Shown: positions 16,336 to 24,887 of the stretch, in pieces | Layout: every line of letters begins with the position of its first letter | How positions within the stretch are numbered: position 1 is the stretch's first letter | From: DASUAS01 sp963809795 | GTDB lineage: Bacteria > Actinomycetota > Acidimicrobiia > IMCC26256 > DASPTH01 | DNA length: 64,000 bases | Reading direction: 5' to 3' | NCBI GenBank assembly: GCA_963809795.1 | Contig: CAWELN010000006.1 | Coordinates: 62,001-126,000 of the forward strand | Notes under the pieces: generated by a model | Told to the model about the DNA's origin: nothing | Databases searched by the model: none | Seen by the model: only the letters and a program-made list of their open reading frames with translations | Position numbers and translations under genes: made by a program

Positions 16336-17863
16336 GTGTTGCTGGCGGACGTGGTTGCGACATCCGACTCGGTCACGTCGACGCGCGCCCGCTCGACCAA
16401 GGTCGCGGCCCTCGCCGATCTGCTCGGCCGGCTCGCCCCTGACGAGATCGAGGCCGTCGTCGGGTTCCTCATCGGCGAACCCCGCCAAGGCCGTACCGGT
16501 GTGGGCTGGGCGACGGTCTCCCGGCTCGAGGTCACCCCGGCGGCGGTGCCGACGCTGACGATCGCCGACGTCGACCGCGCGCTCGACCAGATCCAGACGA
16601 CGACGGGCAGCGGTTCGGCGGCGAGTCGCCAGCACATCTTGGGCGACGTGTTCGGTCGTGCCACCACCGCAGAGACCGACTTCCTCCGGCGCCTGCTCGT
16701 GGGCGAGCTGCGCCAGGGTGCGCTCGCCGGCCTCATGGGTGACGCCGTCGCGCGCGCGGCGGCGGTGCCCGGCGACGCTCGTCCGCCGGGCGGCGATGTT
16801 GTCGGGCGACCTCGGCCACACGGCCGTGGTCGCACTCACCGAAGGCGCCCCGGGACTACGCGAAGTCGGCCTCGAGGTGGGTCGCGGCATCCTCCCGATG
16901 CTCGCGGCAGGCGCACCGGACGTCGCCACCGCGCTCGACGACGTCGGCCCGGCGTCGGTGGAATGGAAGCTCGATGGTGCCCGCATCCAGGTGCACCGGG
17001 TCGACGACGAGGTGAGGATCTACACCCGCAACCTCAACGAGATCAGTGGCCGATTGCCCGGCGTCGCCGACTGGGCGCGCCGCTTGCCGGTGCACGCAGT
17101 GGTGCTCGACGGCGAGGCGATCGGCGTCGACGACGAGGCGCGTCCGCACGCCTTCCAGGACACGATGAGCTCGTTCGGGCGCGACTCGGACACGCGCGCA
17201 GGTGCCGCGGGGTCGCTCGACGCGTTCTTCTTCGACGTGCTGCACGTCGACGGCGACGACCTCATCGAGCGACCCCTCGGGGACCGACTGGAGGTCGTCC
17301 GTGCGCTCGCGGGCGAGCGGAGCATCCCCGGTGCCGTGACCGCGTCGGCCGACGAGGCCGCGGCCGTGCTCGACGCCGCGATCGCGGCCGGACACGAGGG
17401 CGTGGTGCTCAAGGCCCTCGACTCGACCTACGACGCCGGTCGTCGCGGTGGCGCGTGGCGCAAGGTGAAGCCGGTGCGGACGCTCGATCTCGTCGTGCTC
17501 GCGGCGGAATGGGGCCACGGCCGGCGGCAGGGTTGGCTCTCGAACCTGCACCTCGGCGCGCGTGGTCCCGACGGGACGTTCGTGATGGTCGGCAAGACCT
17601 TCAAGGGGCTCACCGACGCCACGCTGCAGTGGCAGACGGAGCAGCTCCTGGCGCGTGAGATCGGCCGCGACGGGATCACGGTGTACGTGCGTCCCGAGCT
17701 CGTCGTCGAAGTCGCACTCGACGGTGTCCAGGTGTCGAACCGCTACTCCGGCGGTGTCGCGTTGCGCTTCGCGCGGCTCCGCCGGTACCGCGACGACAAG
17801 TCCGCGGAGGCCGCGGACTCGATCGAGACGGTCCAGGCGCTGCTGTCCCGGCCACTCGGGTGA
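16336..17863 (+). pseudogene. ligB: ATP-dependent DNA ligase, LigB type, one frameshift
   Basis: The N-terminal third (from a GTG at 16336, MLLADVVATSDSV) matches the LigB N-terminal domain, and the rest (RRAAMLSGDLG onward) continues in the next frame. The shift is at about 16771, where removing one G from the CCCGG run restores V-P-A-T-L-V-R-R. The repaired protein would be about 508 residues. The catalytic lysine is in EWKLDGAR. Downstream are the family motifs LDGEAIGV, FFFDVLHVDGDDL, EGVVLKALDS and WRKVKPVRTLD. LigB joins nicked DNA and is usually dispensable beside NAD-dependent LigA. A CACACT hexamer 6 bases before the GTG may give a leaderless start. A consensus error or recent mutation are both possible. 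Confidence 0.85.
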
Positions 17864-17881
17864 GCGGTGCCGCGGGTGACG

Positions 17882-18763
17882 TCAGGGCTCGTCGATGAAG
17901 GCGAGCAGGGCGGGGGCGGCTTTCACCCAGGGATCGAAGAGGCTCCCCGTCCCGGCTTCGGTCGCCTCCACGGCCCGTTCCCACGCGTCCTCGGGCCACG
18001 GCGGCTCGATCAAACGCGATCCCTCGATCAACGCGTGCACCTCGAACGATGTGCGCTTCGGGTGGTCGTAGTCCTTCTCGCCACCGCGGACGATCAACGT
18101 CGGGCACTTGATCGTGGCGAACTCCCAGTCCGGCACGCCGGGGATGGCTTCGTTGGGCTTCGGGATGAAGGCGTCGAGCCACCGGTTCATCACCCGCTCG
18201 AACTCCTCGCTGCCGATCGCGAGCAGGCGTTCCCTGTTGCGGGGATTCGCGGCGACGAGCGCGGACCAGCTGAACGACCCGGATTCCATCTCGATCACGC
18301 CCTCGATGCCCTTCTTCCGGACGGCGCCGAGCTCGTTCAGGACGTACGCGGTGGCGAGCAACATCGTGCTGTAGGTCCCGCCGACGATCGACCACACCGC
18401 GAGCTTGCGCACGAGGTCGGGCCACATGATCGTGAAGATGATCATGTCCCGGGCCCCGCCCGATCCGCCGGTCGCCACGACCTGCTCCACCCCGAGCTGC
18501 TGCAGCATCAGACCCAGCGTCTCGGCCCGCATGTGCGACTCCGAGCGACCGTAGACCTGCACCTCGGACCGGCCGCAGTTCGGCCGGTCCCAGAGCAGCA
18601 CCCGCTTGCCGCCGTCGGCCAGCGCGTCGGCCAACTCGTGCACGCCGCCATAGTCCTTGCTGAAGCGCCCCCCGGGCGTGATGACGACGACCTCGCCGTC
18701 CTCCGGACCGACGAACTCGTAGACGACGATGCCGCCGTTGACCTCGATCTCGCTGTCAGGCAT
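17882..18763 (-). CDS. Alpha/beta hydrolase
   Basis: A 293-residue cytosolic alpha/beta-hydrolase-fold protein. It has the oxyanion-side strand VVVITPGGRFSKDY, the W-D-R-P-N-C-G-R-S motif, and a nucleophile elbow G-G-S-G-G-A in place of the more usual G-x-S-x-G with a large x. PTLIVRGGEKDYDHP carries the acid position. GGAGAG precedes the ATG at 18763. The substrate could be an ester, epoxide or C-C bond. The gene is convergent with ligB and lies next to an SDR gene. Confidence 0.85.
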   Translation of the reverse strand: MPDSEIEVNGGIVVYEFVGPEDGEVVVITPGGRFSKDYGGVHELADALADGGKRVLLWDRPNCGRSEVQVYGRSESHMRAETLGLMLQQLGVEQVVATGGSGGARDMIIFTIMWPDLVRKLAVWSIVGGTYSTMLLATAYVLNELGAVRKKGIEGVIEMESGSFSWSALVAANPRNRERLLAIGSEEFERVMNRWLDAFIPKPNEAIPGVPDWEFATIKCPTLIVRGGEKDYDHPKRTSFEVHALIEGSRLIEPPWPEDAWERAVEATEAGTGSLFDPWVKAAPALLAFIDEP

Positions 18764-18843
18764 GGCTCTCCATTCGGGTCGCTCGGACCGTCATCCTGAC
18801 GCGTCCCACCGAGGCCGTACCAGATCCCGATGGCGCGGTGACC

Positions 18844-19629
18844 TCAGCCCTGCATGTAGGCACCGGCGTCGACGGGAATCGACTGCCCGGTGATCGTCCG
18901 GCTCTCGTCGCTGGCCAGGAACAACGCCAAGTTGGCGACGTCCTCGGGTGAGGAGATGTCGCGCAGCGCCACACTCTGGAGCATCCGCGCACGATGGCTC
19001 TCGAAGTCGACGCCCCGCTCGTCGGCCGTGCGCTGCACCCAGTTGCGCCACAGCTCGGTGTCGATGCCGCCCGGCACGACGCAGTTGCACCGGATGCCGT
19101 ATTCGCCGACCTCGAGCGCGACCGCCTTGGTGAACGCACGCAACGAGGCCTTCGCGGTGACGTAGTGCGACTTCCGAACGACGCCGTTGTACCCGGCAGT
19201 GGACGAGAAGTTGAGGATCACACCGGAGCGCCGCTCCAGCATCGAGTGGTTCAGGACCGCACGGGTGCAGAGCATCGCGGCAGTGACATCGATGGCGATG
19301 GTGGCGTTCCAGTTCTCGAGCGTCTGCTCCCAGATCCACAGATCCGTACCGGGCGCGGCGGCGTTGTTGCACATGATGTCCACCTGCCCGAACTCGCCGA
19401 CCGCGCGGGAGACCATGGCTTCGACGTCGTCCTCGTTCGTCACGTCGGCCCGCATCGCGACGGCACCCGCACCGGCGTTCGCCGCCGCCTCCTGCACGAG
19501 CTCCTCGCGACGGGCGGCAAGCAGCACCCGGGCCCCTTCCCGCACGAACATCGACGCCATCACGGGGCCGAGCCCGGTGCTCGCCCCGGTGATGATGGCG
19601 ACCTTGCCGTCGAGTCGCCCGCCGCTCAT
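18844..19629 (-). CDS. Short-chain dehydrogenase/reductase (SDR)
   Basis: A 261-residue classical SDR that transfers hydride between NAD(P) and an alcohol or ketone. It has the cofactor motif TGASTGLG, the CNNAA strand, the catalytic Y-V-T-A-K pair, and a C-terminal GQSIPVDAGAYMQG. The ATG at 19629 overlaps the TGA of the upstream gene (ATGA), and GGGAGG lies about 10 bases before it. It is therefore translationally coupled to the EthD-like gene and probably acts in the same pathway. The substrate is unknown. Confidence 0.92.
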   Translation of the reverse strand: MSGGRLDGKVAIITGASTGLGPVMASMFVREGARVLLAARREELVQEAAANAGAGAVAMRADVTNEDDVEAMVSRAVGEFGQVDIMCNNAAAPGTDLWIWEQTLENWNATIAIDVTAAMLCTRAVLNHSMLERRSGVILNFSSTAGYNGVVRKSHYVTAKASLRAFTKAVALEVGEYGIRCNCVVPGGIDTELWRNWVQRTADERGVDFESHRARMLQSVALRDISSPEDVANLALFLASDESRTITGQSIPVDAGAYMQG

Positions 19630-20366
19630 GCCCGCCACGCCTCCCACTCGATCATGGTCCGGAGCGGACCGGCGAACAACGGCCGCACCGCCCCGGAGCG
19701 CCAGCGCTCCTCGACGAGTGGCGCGAGCGCCTTCGTCGCCGAGAGCGGCTCGTCGTCGAGGTAGATCACCGTGATGTACTGCGGATCGCCCTGTGTCGCC
19801 GGGTGCAGCTTCCAGGTGTTCGTCGTGCCGTACATCCACGCACCCGCGACACCGTTCGCCGCGAGCACGGCGGGGTAGTGGTCCGCGTGCAGCCACTGCA
19901 ACCATGATGCGACGTCGTCACCCGCGGGCTCCTCGACGATCACGACGACGCCGCGATGGGGCCGGAACGGTACGACCTCGGGAGAGATCTGGGCTCGGGG
20001 GGCGGCATACCAGTGCAGGAGCGCGGGCATGCGCAGCTGCAGCGACGGTCGGACCTCGGGGAACCGGCCCATCTCCGCGAGGCGGGGGCCGAGCTGCATG
20101 AAGTCGTCGTGTGTCTGCTGCACGGGGTCGCCGACGAGGTAGTTGACGACGTTGCCGACGTCCTGCAGGTGTCCGGCGGCGACGATGCGGTTGCTGAGGT
20201 AGTCGCCGTCCGCGATGTAGCGCAGCGCGTACTGGATGCCGGGCAACTGGTACTGCTCGACCATGTGGTCGAGCAGGTGCCACCGCAGGTAGCTGCCGTC
20301 GTCGTCGGGCGGTGCGGGCGGGGTGACGCTGAAGAACGCCGCCTTGACCCTGATCATGACGGTCAC
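19626..20366 (-). CDS. Tandem dimeric alpha/beta-barrel (EthD/NIPSNAP-like) protein
   Basis: A 246-residue protein with two similar halves. The second contains HADHYPAVLAANGVAGA and an ITVIYLDDEP strand, the pattern of EthD/NIPSNAP-type ferredoxin-like domains; the first has HLLDHMVEQYQLPGIQ. Such domains act as small cyclases, isomerases or accessory proteins in aromatic and polyketide metabolism. There is no signal peptide. An ATG at 20357 is an alternative start. It is co-translated with the SDR through an ATGA overlap and divergent from an amidohydrolase. The catalytic role is unknown. Confidence 0.65.
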   Translation of the reverse strand: MTVMIRVKAAFFSVTPPAPPDDDGSYLRWHLLDHMVEQYQLPGIQYALRYIADGDYLSNRIVAAGHLQDVGNVVNYLVGDPVQQTHDDFMQLGPRLAEMGRFPEVRPSLQLRMPALLHWYAAPRAQISPEVVPFRPHRGVVVIVEEPAGDDVASWLQWLHADHYPAVLAANGVAGAWMYGTTNTWKLHPATQGDPQYITVIYLDDEPLSATKALAPLVEERWRSGAVRPLFAGPLRTMIEWEAWRA

Positions 20367-20479
20367 CCCCGGTCGCTCACCGCATCGAGCTCATCGAGCG
20401 ACGTCACGTTACCCTTGCCCTCCCGGCGCCCGGATCCTTAGGGTTGGTGACGGGTCCGCGCGAAGGGAAGGCGGTCACC

Positions 20480-21706
20480 ATGAAGGCCGACGACCACTAC
20501 GTCGTGATCACCGCCGACAGCCATGCCGGCGGGAGCCATGCGCAGTATCGCGAGTACCTGGATCCGCGGTACCGCGACGACTTCGACGCCTGGCGGGGGA
20601 AGTACAAGAACCCGTTCAAGGACCTGAAGGACACCGACCTGCGCGTGCGCAACTGGGATGGTGAGCTCCGCGACCAGCAGCAGAACGAGGACGGCATCGT
20701 CGGCGAGGTGATCTTCCCCAACACGGTGCCACCGTTCTTCCCGAACTTCGTCTTGTTCGCGGCGCCGCCGAGCCCGGACGAGTACGAGCATCGCCACGCG
20801 GGCATCCAGGCCCACAACCGTTGGCTGGCCGACTATTGCGCGGCCAAGCCCGAAGCCCGCGCCGGGATCGGGCAGATCTTCCTCAACGACCTCGACGACG
20901 CCATTGCCGACGTGCAGTGGTGCCAGGAGCACGGCCTGCGCGGCGGTGTGCTGGTCGGGTCACCTCCGATCACCTGCGACTGGCTGAAGCCCCTGTACGA
21001 CCCGCACTACGACCCGCTCTGGGCGGCGTGCGCCGAGCTCGGCGTTCCGGTGAACGCGCACTCGGGGACCGGCGGTCCCGCGTACCAGCGCGCGCCCGCC
21101 ATGCCGATCGTGCACATCGCGGAGATGGTCTTCTACTCCCAGCGCCCGTTCGTGTACCTGATCACCGGCGGCGTGTTCGAGCGGTTCCCCGACCTGAAGT
21201 TCATCCTCACCGAAGCCGGCTGCGCCTGGATCCCCGGGGTGCTCGAGCAGCTCGACGACCTGATGGTCGCGCTGCGCCGCGGCGGCACGGGGGAGATGCG
21301 GTTCGAGGGCGAGACCGTCCCACCCCGGAGCGCGACGGAGTACTTCCGCCAGAACTGCCACGTCGGGATGAGCCAGCCGCGACCGGCCGACATCCGGGCG
21401 GCGCTCGGCCGCGTCGGGATCGACCGGGTGATGTGGGGCAGCGACTACCCGCACGAGGAGGGCACGCTGCCCTTCACGCGCGAGCACCTGCGGCAGGTGA
21501 TGCACGACCTGGCGCCCGAGCAGATCCAGGAGATCGTCGGGGGCAACGCGGCCGAGGTCTACGGCTTCGATCTCGAGGCGCTGCGACCGGCGGCCGCGCG
21601 GTTCGGTCCGACCGTCGCGGAGATCGCCCAACCGCTCGGCGAGCTTCCCGAACATCCCAACGAGGCGTTGCAGCGATCGGCTCGGGAGCTGGCGAAGGTG
21701 CGCTGA
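20480..21706 (+). CDS. Amidohydrolase-2 family metal-dependent hydrolase
   Basis: A 408-residue TIM-barrel protein of the ACMSD-like amidohydrolase_2 family, which includes decarboxylases and hydrolases of aromatic and lactone substrates. The N-terminal metal motif is degenerate (ITADSHAGG), with a mid-barrel NAHSG histidine and the C-terminal aspartate in MWGSDYPHEEG. The ATG at 20480 has GGGAAGG upstream; the frame is open 12 codons further. A TACCCTTGCCCTC segment at 20410-20422, also found before the 23868 gene, may be its promoter -10 region. It is the first of four amidohydrolase_2 paralogues in this window. Confidence 0.88.
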   Translation: MKADDHYVVITADSHAGGSHAQYREYLDPRYRDDFDAWRGKYKNPFKDLKDTDLRVRNWDGELRDQQQNEDGIVGEVIFPNTVPPFFPNFVLFAAPPSPDEYEHRHAGIQAHNRWLADYCAAKPEARAGIGQIFLNDLDDAIADVQWCQEHGLRGGVLVGSPPITCDWLKPLYDPHYDPLWAACAELGVPVNAHSGTGGPAYQRAPAMPIVHIAEMVFYSQRPFVYLITGGVFERFPDLKFILTEAGCAWIPGVLEQLDDLMVALRRGGTGEMRFEGETVPPRSATEYFRQNCHVGMSQPRPADIRAALGRVGIDRVMWGSDYPHEEGTLPFTREHLRQVMHDLAPEQIQEIVGGNAAEVYGFDLEALRPAAARFGPTVAEIAQPLGELPEHPNEALQRSARELAKVR

Positions 21707-21721
21707 GGCCCGCAGGACCGT

Positions 21722-21741
21722 GCGGCCGGGCCGCCGGCCGC
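21722..21741. terminator. GC hairpin between convergent genes
   Basis: The arms GCGGCCGG (21722-21729) and CCGGCCGC (21734-21741) are perfectly complementary around a 4-base loop. It sits exactly between the stop codons of two convergent genes. There is no T-tract. A bidirectional terminator role is inferred from its position. Confidence 0.5.
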
Positions 21742-22199
21742 TACAGGTACTGCCCGAGGCTGCGCTCGGCCTCCACCGAACCGGCCGCGCCGGCGCGGTC
21801 GGACTGCACGGAACCGGCCGCGCGAGCGCGCTCACGCAATCCGTCGGCGACGGCCTGGGCCTGCTCCCGCGTGACTGCGCTCACCAGCGCGACCGGTCCG
21901 CTCGTGGACACGAGGATGGTGAAGCCGAGTCCGCGGGCGAGCAGCGACGTGTCGTCGTCGTCCGCGGCCGAGCGCACGATCTCGACGTCGGGCGGGAGCA
22001 CGACGTCGGGATCGGTCCCCTGCTGGAGCTTGAGGTACACGCTGTGCGGCTCGCGGCCGTCGATGAGGGCCTCGCGGAAGGCGGCGGTCAGGACCGCGAA
22101 CGGGCCGTCGGCGCCGCTGAAGAGGTTGGTGGGCGCGACGATCGGCTCGGCCGCGCCGAGGGTCTTCAGCTCCGGGATGTCGTCGAAGGTCGTACGCAT
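21741..22199 (-). CDS. Uncharacterised protein with a duplicated C-terminal segment
   Basis: A 152-residue protein starting MRTTFDDIPELKTLG. I do not recognise the domain. The middle has a FAVLTAAFREALI helix and a VYLKLQQGTDPDVVLPPDVEIV strand region, then FTILVSTSGPVALVSAV. The C-terminus contains two near-identical 11-residue units (around AAGSV), produced by a 33-base direct repeat with GAACCGGCCGCGC at 21778 and 21811. The frame is open to a GTG at 22253, an alternative start. It is soluble. Its neighbours on both sides are amidohydrolases. Confidence 0.55.
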   Translation of the reverse strand: MRTTFDDIPELKTLGAAEPIVAPTNLFSGADGPFAVLTAAFREALIDGREPHSVYLKLQQGTDPDVVLPPDVEIVRSAADDDDTSLLARGLGFTILVSTSGPVALVSAVTREQAQAVADGLRERARAAGSVQSDRAGAAGSVEAERSLGQYL

Positions 22200-22293
22200 G
22201 ATGGTTTCCGAGGCGTAGTGCGGACCGGGGAGGATACGCCCGGCCTGGGACACGGCGCGCCGATTTTCGCCGGCCTGGTCGTCGTGGCCGGGC

Positions 22294-23751
22294 CTAGGTG
22301 TGATCGGCGACCGCGGCGGCGGCGTGCTCGACGATCGTCCCCCTGAAGAACTCGGGATTCGCCGACGTCCAGAGGCGTACGGGGTTGGCGAACACGAAGT
22401 CCCGCAGATCCGCCTCGTCGAGCAGCCCGTGCTCGAGCGGCTCGTACACCTCTTCGAGGACCTCGTCCATCAGCGGGACGTCCCAGTGGCCGATGTCCGA
22501 GCCGAAGACCGCCTGCAACCGCGTGCGTCCAGGGTCGCGTCGGACGTCGAACGCGGCCGGCATCACCGGATCGTCGCCTTCACACCCGAAGTAGAACCGC
22601 TCGACGAAGAGCCGCCGCAATTCATCCGCGCTCGCGATCTGCAGGCTCGCGAAGCTGTCGCTCGGGTCCTCGGGATGGACCGCCCACCGCGTGGCGAGCT
22701 CCCGGGTGGTCATCGGCCGCCCCAGCGTGCCGCCGTACTGCTGGTAGAGGGAGAGGAAGAGATCGGCGTCGGCGAGCCGTGGATCGCTGTCGCGGGCGAG
22801 TCCGGCCAGGCTGCGCTTCTCCCAGTGGCTCGTGAGATCCGCCAGCAGGGACCGGGCCCAACCGACACCGCCCTCGAGGAACAGGAACCGGAGCTCGGGA
22901 AAGCGCTGACTCACGCCGCCGAGGAAGAGCGACTTGCAGATCGCGGTCGCCGCGCTCGCGAAGTGCCCGACGTGGTTGTAGACGGGGTTGGAGATCGAGT
23001 CGTGGAACGTCGACCCTTCGCCGGGGGTGTGGAAGCTCGGTACGACTCCGAGGTCGCGACACTTCGCCCAGACCGGGTCGTAGTCGTGCTCGCTGTCGAT
23101 GCCGAACGTGTCGGCCCGCCACGCGAAACGGGCCGCCTCCGGCGCGCGCTCGACGAAGGCTTCGAGCGGCCGCTTCACGTAGCTGGGCAGCATCACCGCC
23201 TTGAAGCCGCGTCCGGTGACCGCGTAGTCGAGCTCGTCGATTGCCTCCGCGGGCGTGAACATCGGGATGATCGCCACCGGGGTCATCCGGTCGGGGTGAC
23301 CCATCCAGTGGTCGGCGTAGTAGTCGTTGAGGCCGCGACAGCAGGCGCGCCGCGTCGCCTCGTCGGCGTACCCCTGCGGGTTGATGCCGATCGTGGGATA
23401 GAGCACGGTGAAGTCGATCCCGAGCTGGTCGAGTCGGCGGTACATGAGATCCGGGAACGTGGCCGTCGCCAGGTCGAGCCCGTGATTGCGCAACGGCTCG
23501 CCCCAGAACGGCGGACGGTGCGTCCACCGGGCCATCCGTTCGGCCTGGCTCAGGCCGTACCAATCGCGCGAGAGGAACGTGGAACGCTGCTCCTCGGCGA
23601 AGCGTTCGGCCATCCGAGCGCCACCCGCTCGGGCGATGTACTCCATCGCGACGGGTCGGAACTCGACGAGATGACCATCGGAGTCGATCACCGGGTGACC
23701 GAGCCGCTCACGGATCGTCGCAACCCCTCGACTGGCCTCGAATCCGTCCAT
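22294..23751 (-). CDS. Amidohydrolase-2 family metal-dependent hydrolase
   Basis: A 485-residue, longer member of the ACMSD-like amidohydrolase family. Features are IDSDGHLVEF near the N-terminus, VLYPTIGINPQGY, a mid-barrel PSFHTPGEGS, FLFLEGGVGWARS, and FGSDIGHWDVP carrying the C-terminal metal or catalytic aspartate. The ATG at 23751 is preferred to the 34-codon longer open frame, whose sequence is not family-like. It is divergent from the CrtC-like gene across a 116-base region with an 8-base inverted repeat. The substrate is unknown. Confidence 0.87.
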   Translation of the reverse strand: MDGFEASRGVATIRERLGHPVIDSDGHLVEFRPVAMEYIARAGGARMAERFAEEQRSTFLSRDWYGLSQAERMARWTHRPPFWGEPLRNHGLDLATATFPDLMYRRLDQLGIDFTVLYPTIGINPQGYADEATRRACCRGLNDYYADHWMGHPDRMTPVAIIPMFTPAEAIDELDYAVTGRGFKAVMLPSYVKRPLEAFVERAPEAARFAWRADTFGIDSEHDYDPVWAKCRDLGVVPSFHTPGEGSTFHDSISNPVYNHVGHFASAATAICKSLFLGGVSQRFPELRFLFLEGGVGWARSLLADLTSHWEKRSLAGLARDSDPRLADADLFLSLYQQYGGTLGRPMTTRELATRWAVHPEDPSDSFASLQIASADELRRLFVERFYFGCEGDDPVMPAAFDVRRDPGRTRLQAVFGSDIGHWDVPLMDEVLEEVYEPLEHGLLDEADLRDFVFANPVRLWTSANPEFFRGTIVEHAAAAVADHT

Positions 23752-23774
23752 CACCCACCGTCCATCACTCTGGT

Positions 23775-23798
23775 CTCCGACGCGATACCACGTCGGAG
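23775..23798. promoter_or_regulatory. Inverted repeat in a divergent promoter, operator candidate
   Basis: CTCCGACG and CGTCGGAG form perfect 8-base arms around an 8-base spacer. It lies between the start codons of the 22294-23751 amidohydrolase and the 23868 gene. A TACCCT -10-like box follows at 23822. The size and symmetry fit a dimeric repressor site, but no regulator gene is adjacent. Confidence 0.5.
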
Positions 23799-23867
23799 GA
23801 TCACGACGGGTGGCTCCGCTGTACCCTTGCCCTCGATCCGACGCCCCACGCACCGAGGTGGTGGTCC

Positions 23868-24887
23868 ATGCGCATGCGGCGCGAGCCCGAGGACGACTAC
23901 TTCCACGCCCCGGACGACGACCCCAACTACAACGAGAGCCGCTACTACAGCTTCTACGACCCGGCTCCCGGGCTGGGGGGCTGGGTGCGCATGGGGAACC
24001 GGCCCAACGAGGGCTACGCGGAGATGACGGTGTGCCTGTACCTGCCGGACGGGCGGGTCGGCTTCATGTTCAAGCGGCCGCACATCGACGGTCACCACGC
24101 GCACGACGCCGGCGGGCTCCGCTTCGAGGTGGTGGCGCCGTACGAGGAGCACCACGTCACCTACGACGGCATGGTCTGCCTGCTCGCCAACCCGCGCGAG
24201 ATGGCCGATCCCGGCCGCGCGTTCAAGAACAACCCCCACGCACCGTGCACCCTCGATCTCAGGGTCACCGCGGTCGCGCAGCCGTCGGGCGGGGAACCCG
24301 AGTGGGACGAGGGTGAGGAGCCGCCGGCGGGTTCGTCCCATGCCTTCGCGCGCGGCCACACCGAGCAGCAGATGGCGATCGCCGGCATGGTGGAAGTCGG
24401 GGAGCAGTGCTTCGATGTCGCCGCCGGCTTCGGTCTGCGCGACCACTCGTGGGGGCCGCGGATCTGGCAGAGCATCCCGTGGTACCGCTGGATCACCGCC
24501 AGCTTCGGCCCGGTCGGCATCGGCTGCACGCTGCGCGGTGTGCCCGACTCCGAGCACCGCACCGTGAGCGGGTTCGTGTCCGACGTCGAACGCTACGGCG
24601 ACACGAGGGTCGTGCCCGTGCGGGAGATGACGCTGACCTCCCAGTACGACGACGAGTGGTTCGTCGTCCGCAACCACGTCGTGGTCGAGACCGACGACCA
24701 CACCTACGAGCTCGACGGCGACGTCTGGTCCAGCATCCCGTTGCGCAACCGTCGCGACGGCAACGTGACCCGCCTCACCGAAGGCATGACCCGATGGTCG
24801 TGTGGCGACCTCCAGGGCGCGGGTCTGTCCGAGTACCTCGACCAGATCGTCGATGACCTCCCCCTCGGAATCAGCGCCGGCATCTGA
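23868..24887 (+). CDS. CrtC/hydroxyneurosporene-synthase-like (DUF7064-type) protein
   Basis: A 339-residue protein starting MRMRREPEDDYFHAP. Its hallmark is the segment AAGFGLRDHSWGPRIW, with the two-lobed beta-barrel arrangement of CrtC-like and DUF7064/7065 proteins, plus YYSFYDPAPGLGGWVRMG near the N-terminus. CrtC enzymes hydrate carotenoid or terpenoid double bonds, but the wider family is mostly uncharacterised. There is no signal peptide. It overlaps the following kinase-like gene by 35 bases, so the two are translated together. A terpenoid or lipid substrate is an inference only. Confidence 0.7.
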   Translation: MRMRREPEDDYFHAPDDDPNYNESRYYSFYDPAPGLGGWVRMGNRPNEGYAEMTVCLYLPDGRVGFMFKRPHIDGHHAHDAGGLRFEVVAPYEEHHVTYDGMVCLLANPREMADPGRAFKNNPHAPCTLDLRVTAVAQPSGGEPEWDEGEEPPAGSSHAFARGHTEQQMAIAGMVEVGEQCFDVAAGFGLRDHSWGPRIWQSIPWYRWITASFGPVGIGCTLRGVPDSEHRTVSGFVSDVERYGDTRVVPVREMTLTSQYDDEWFVVRNHVVVETDDHTYELDGDVWSSIPLRNRRDGNVTRLTEGMTRWSCGDLQGAGLSEYLDQIVDDLPLGISAGI

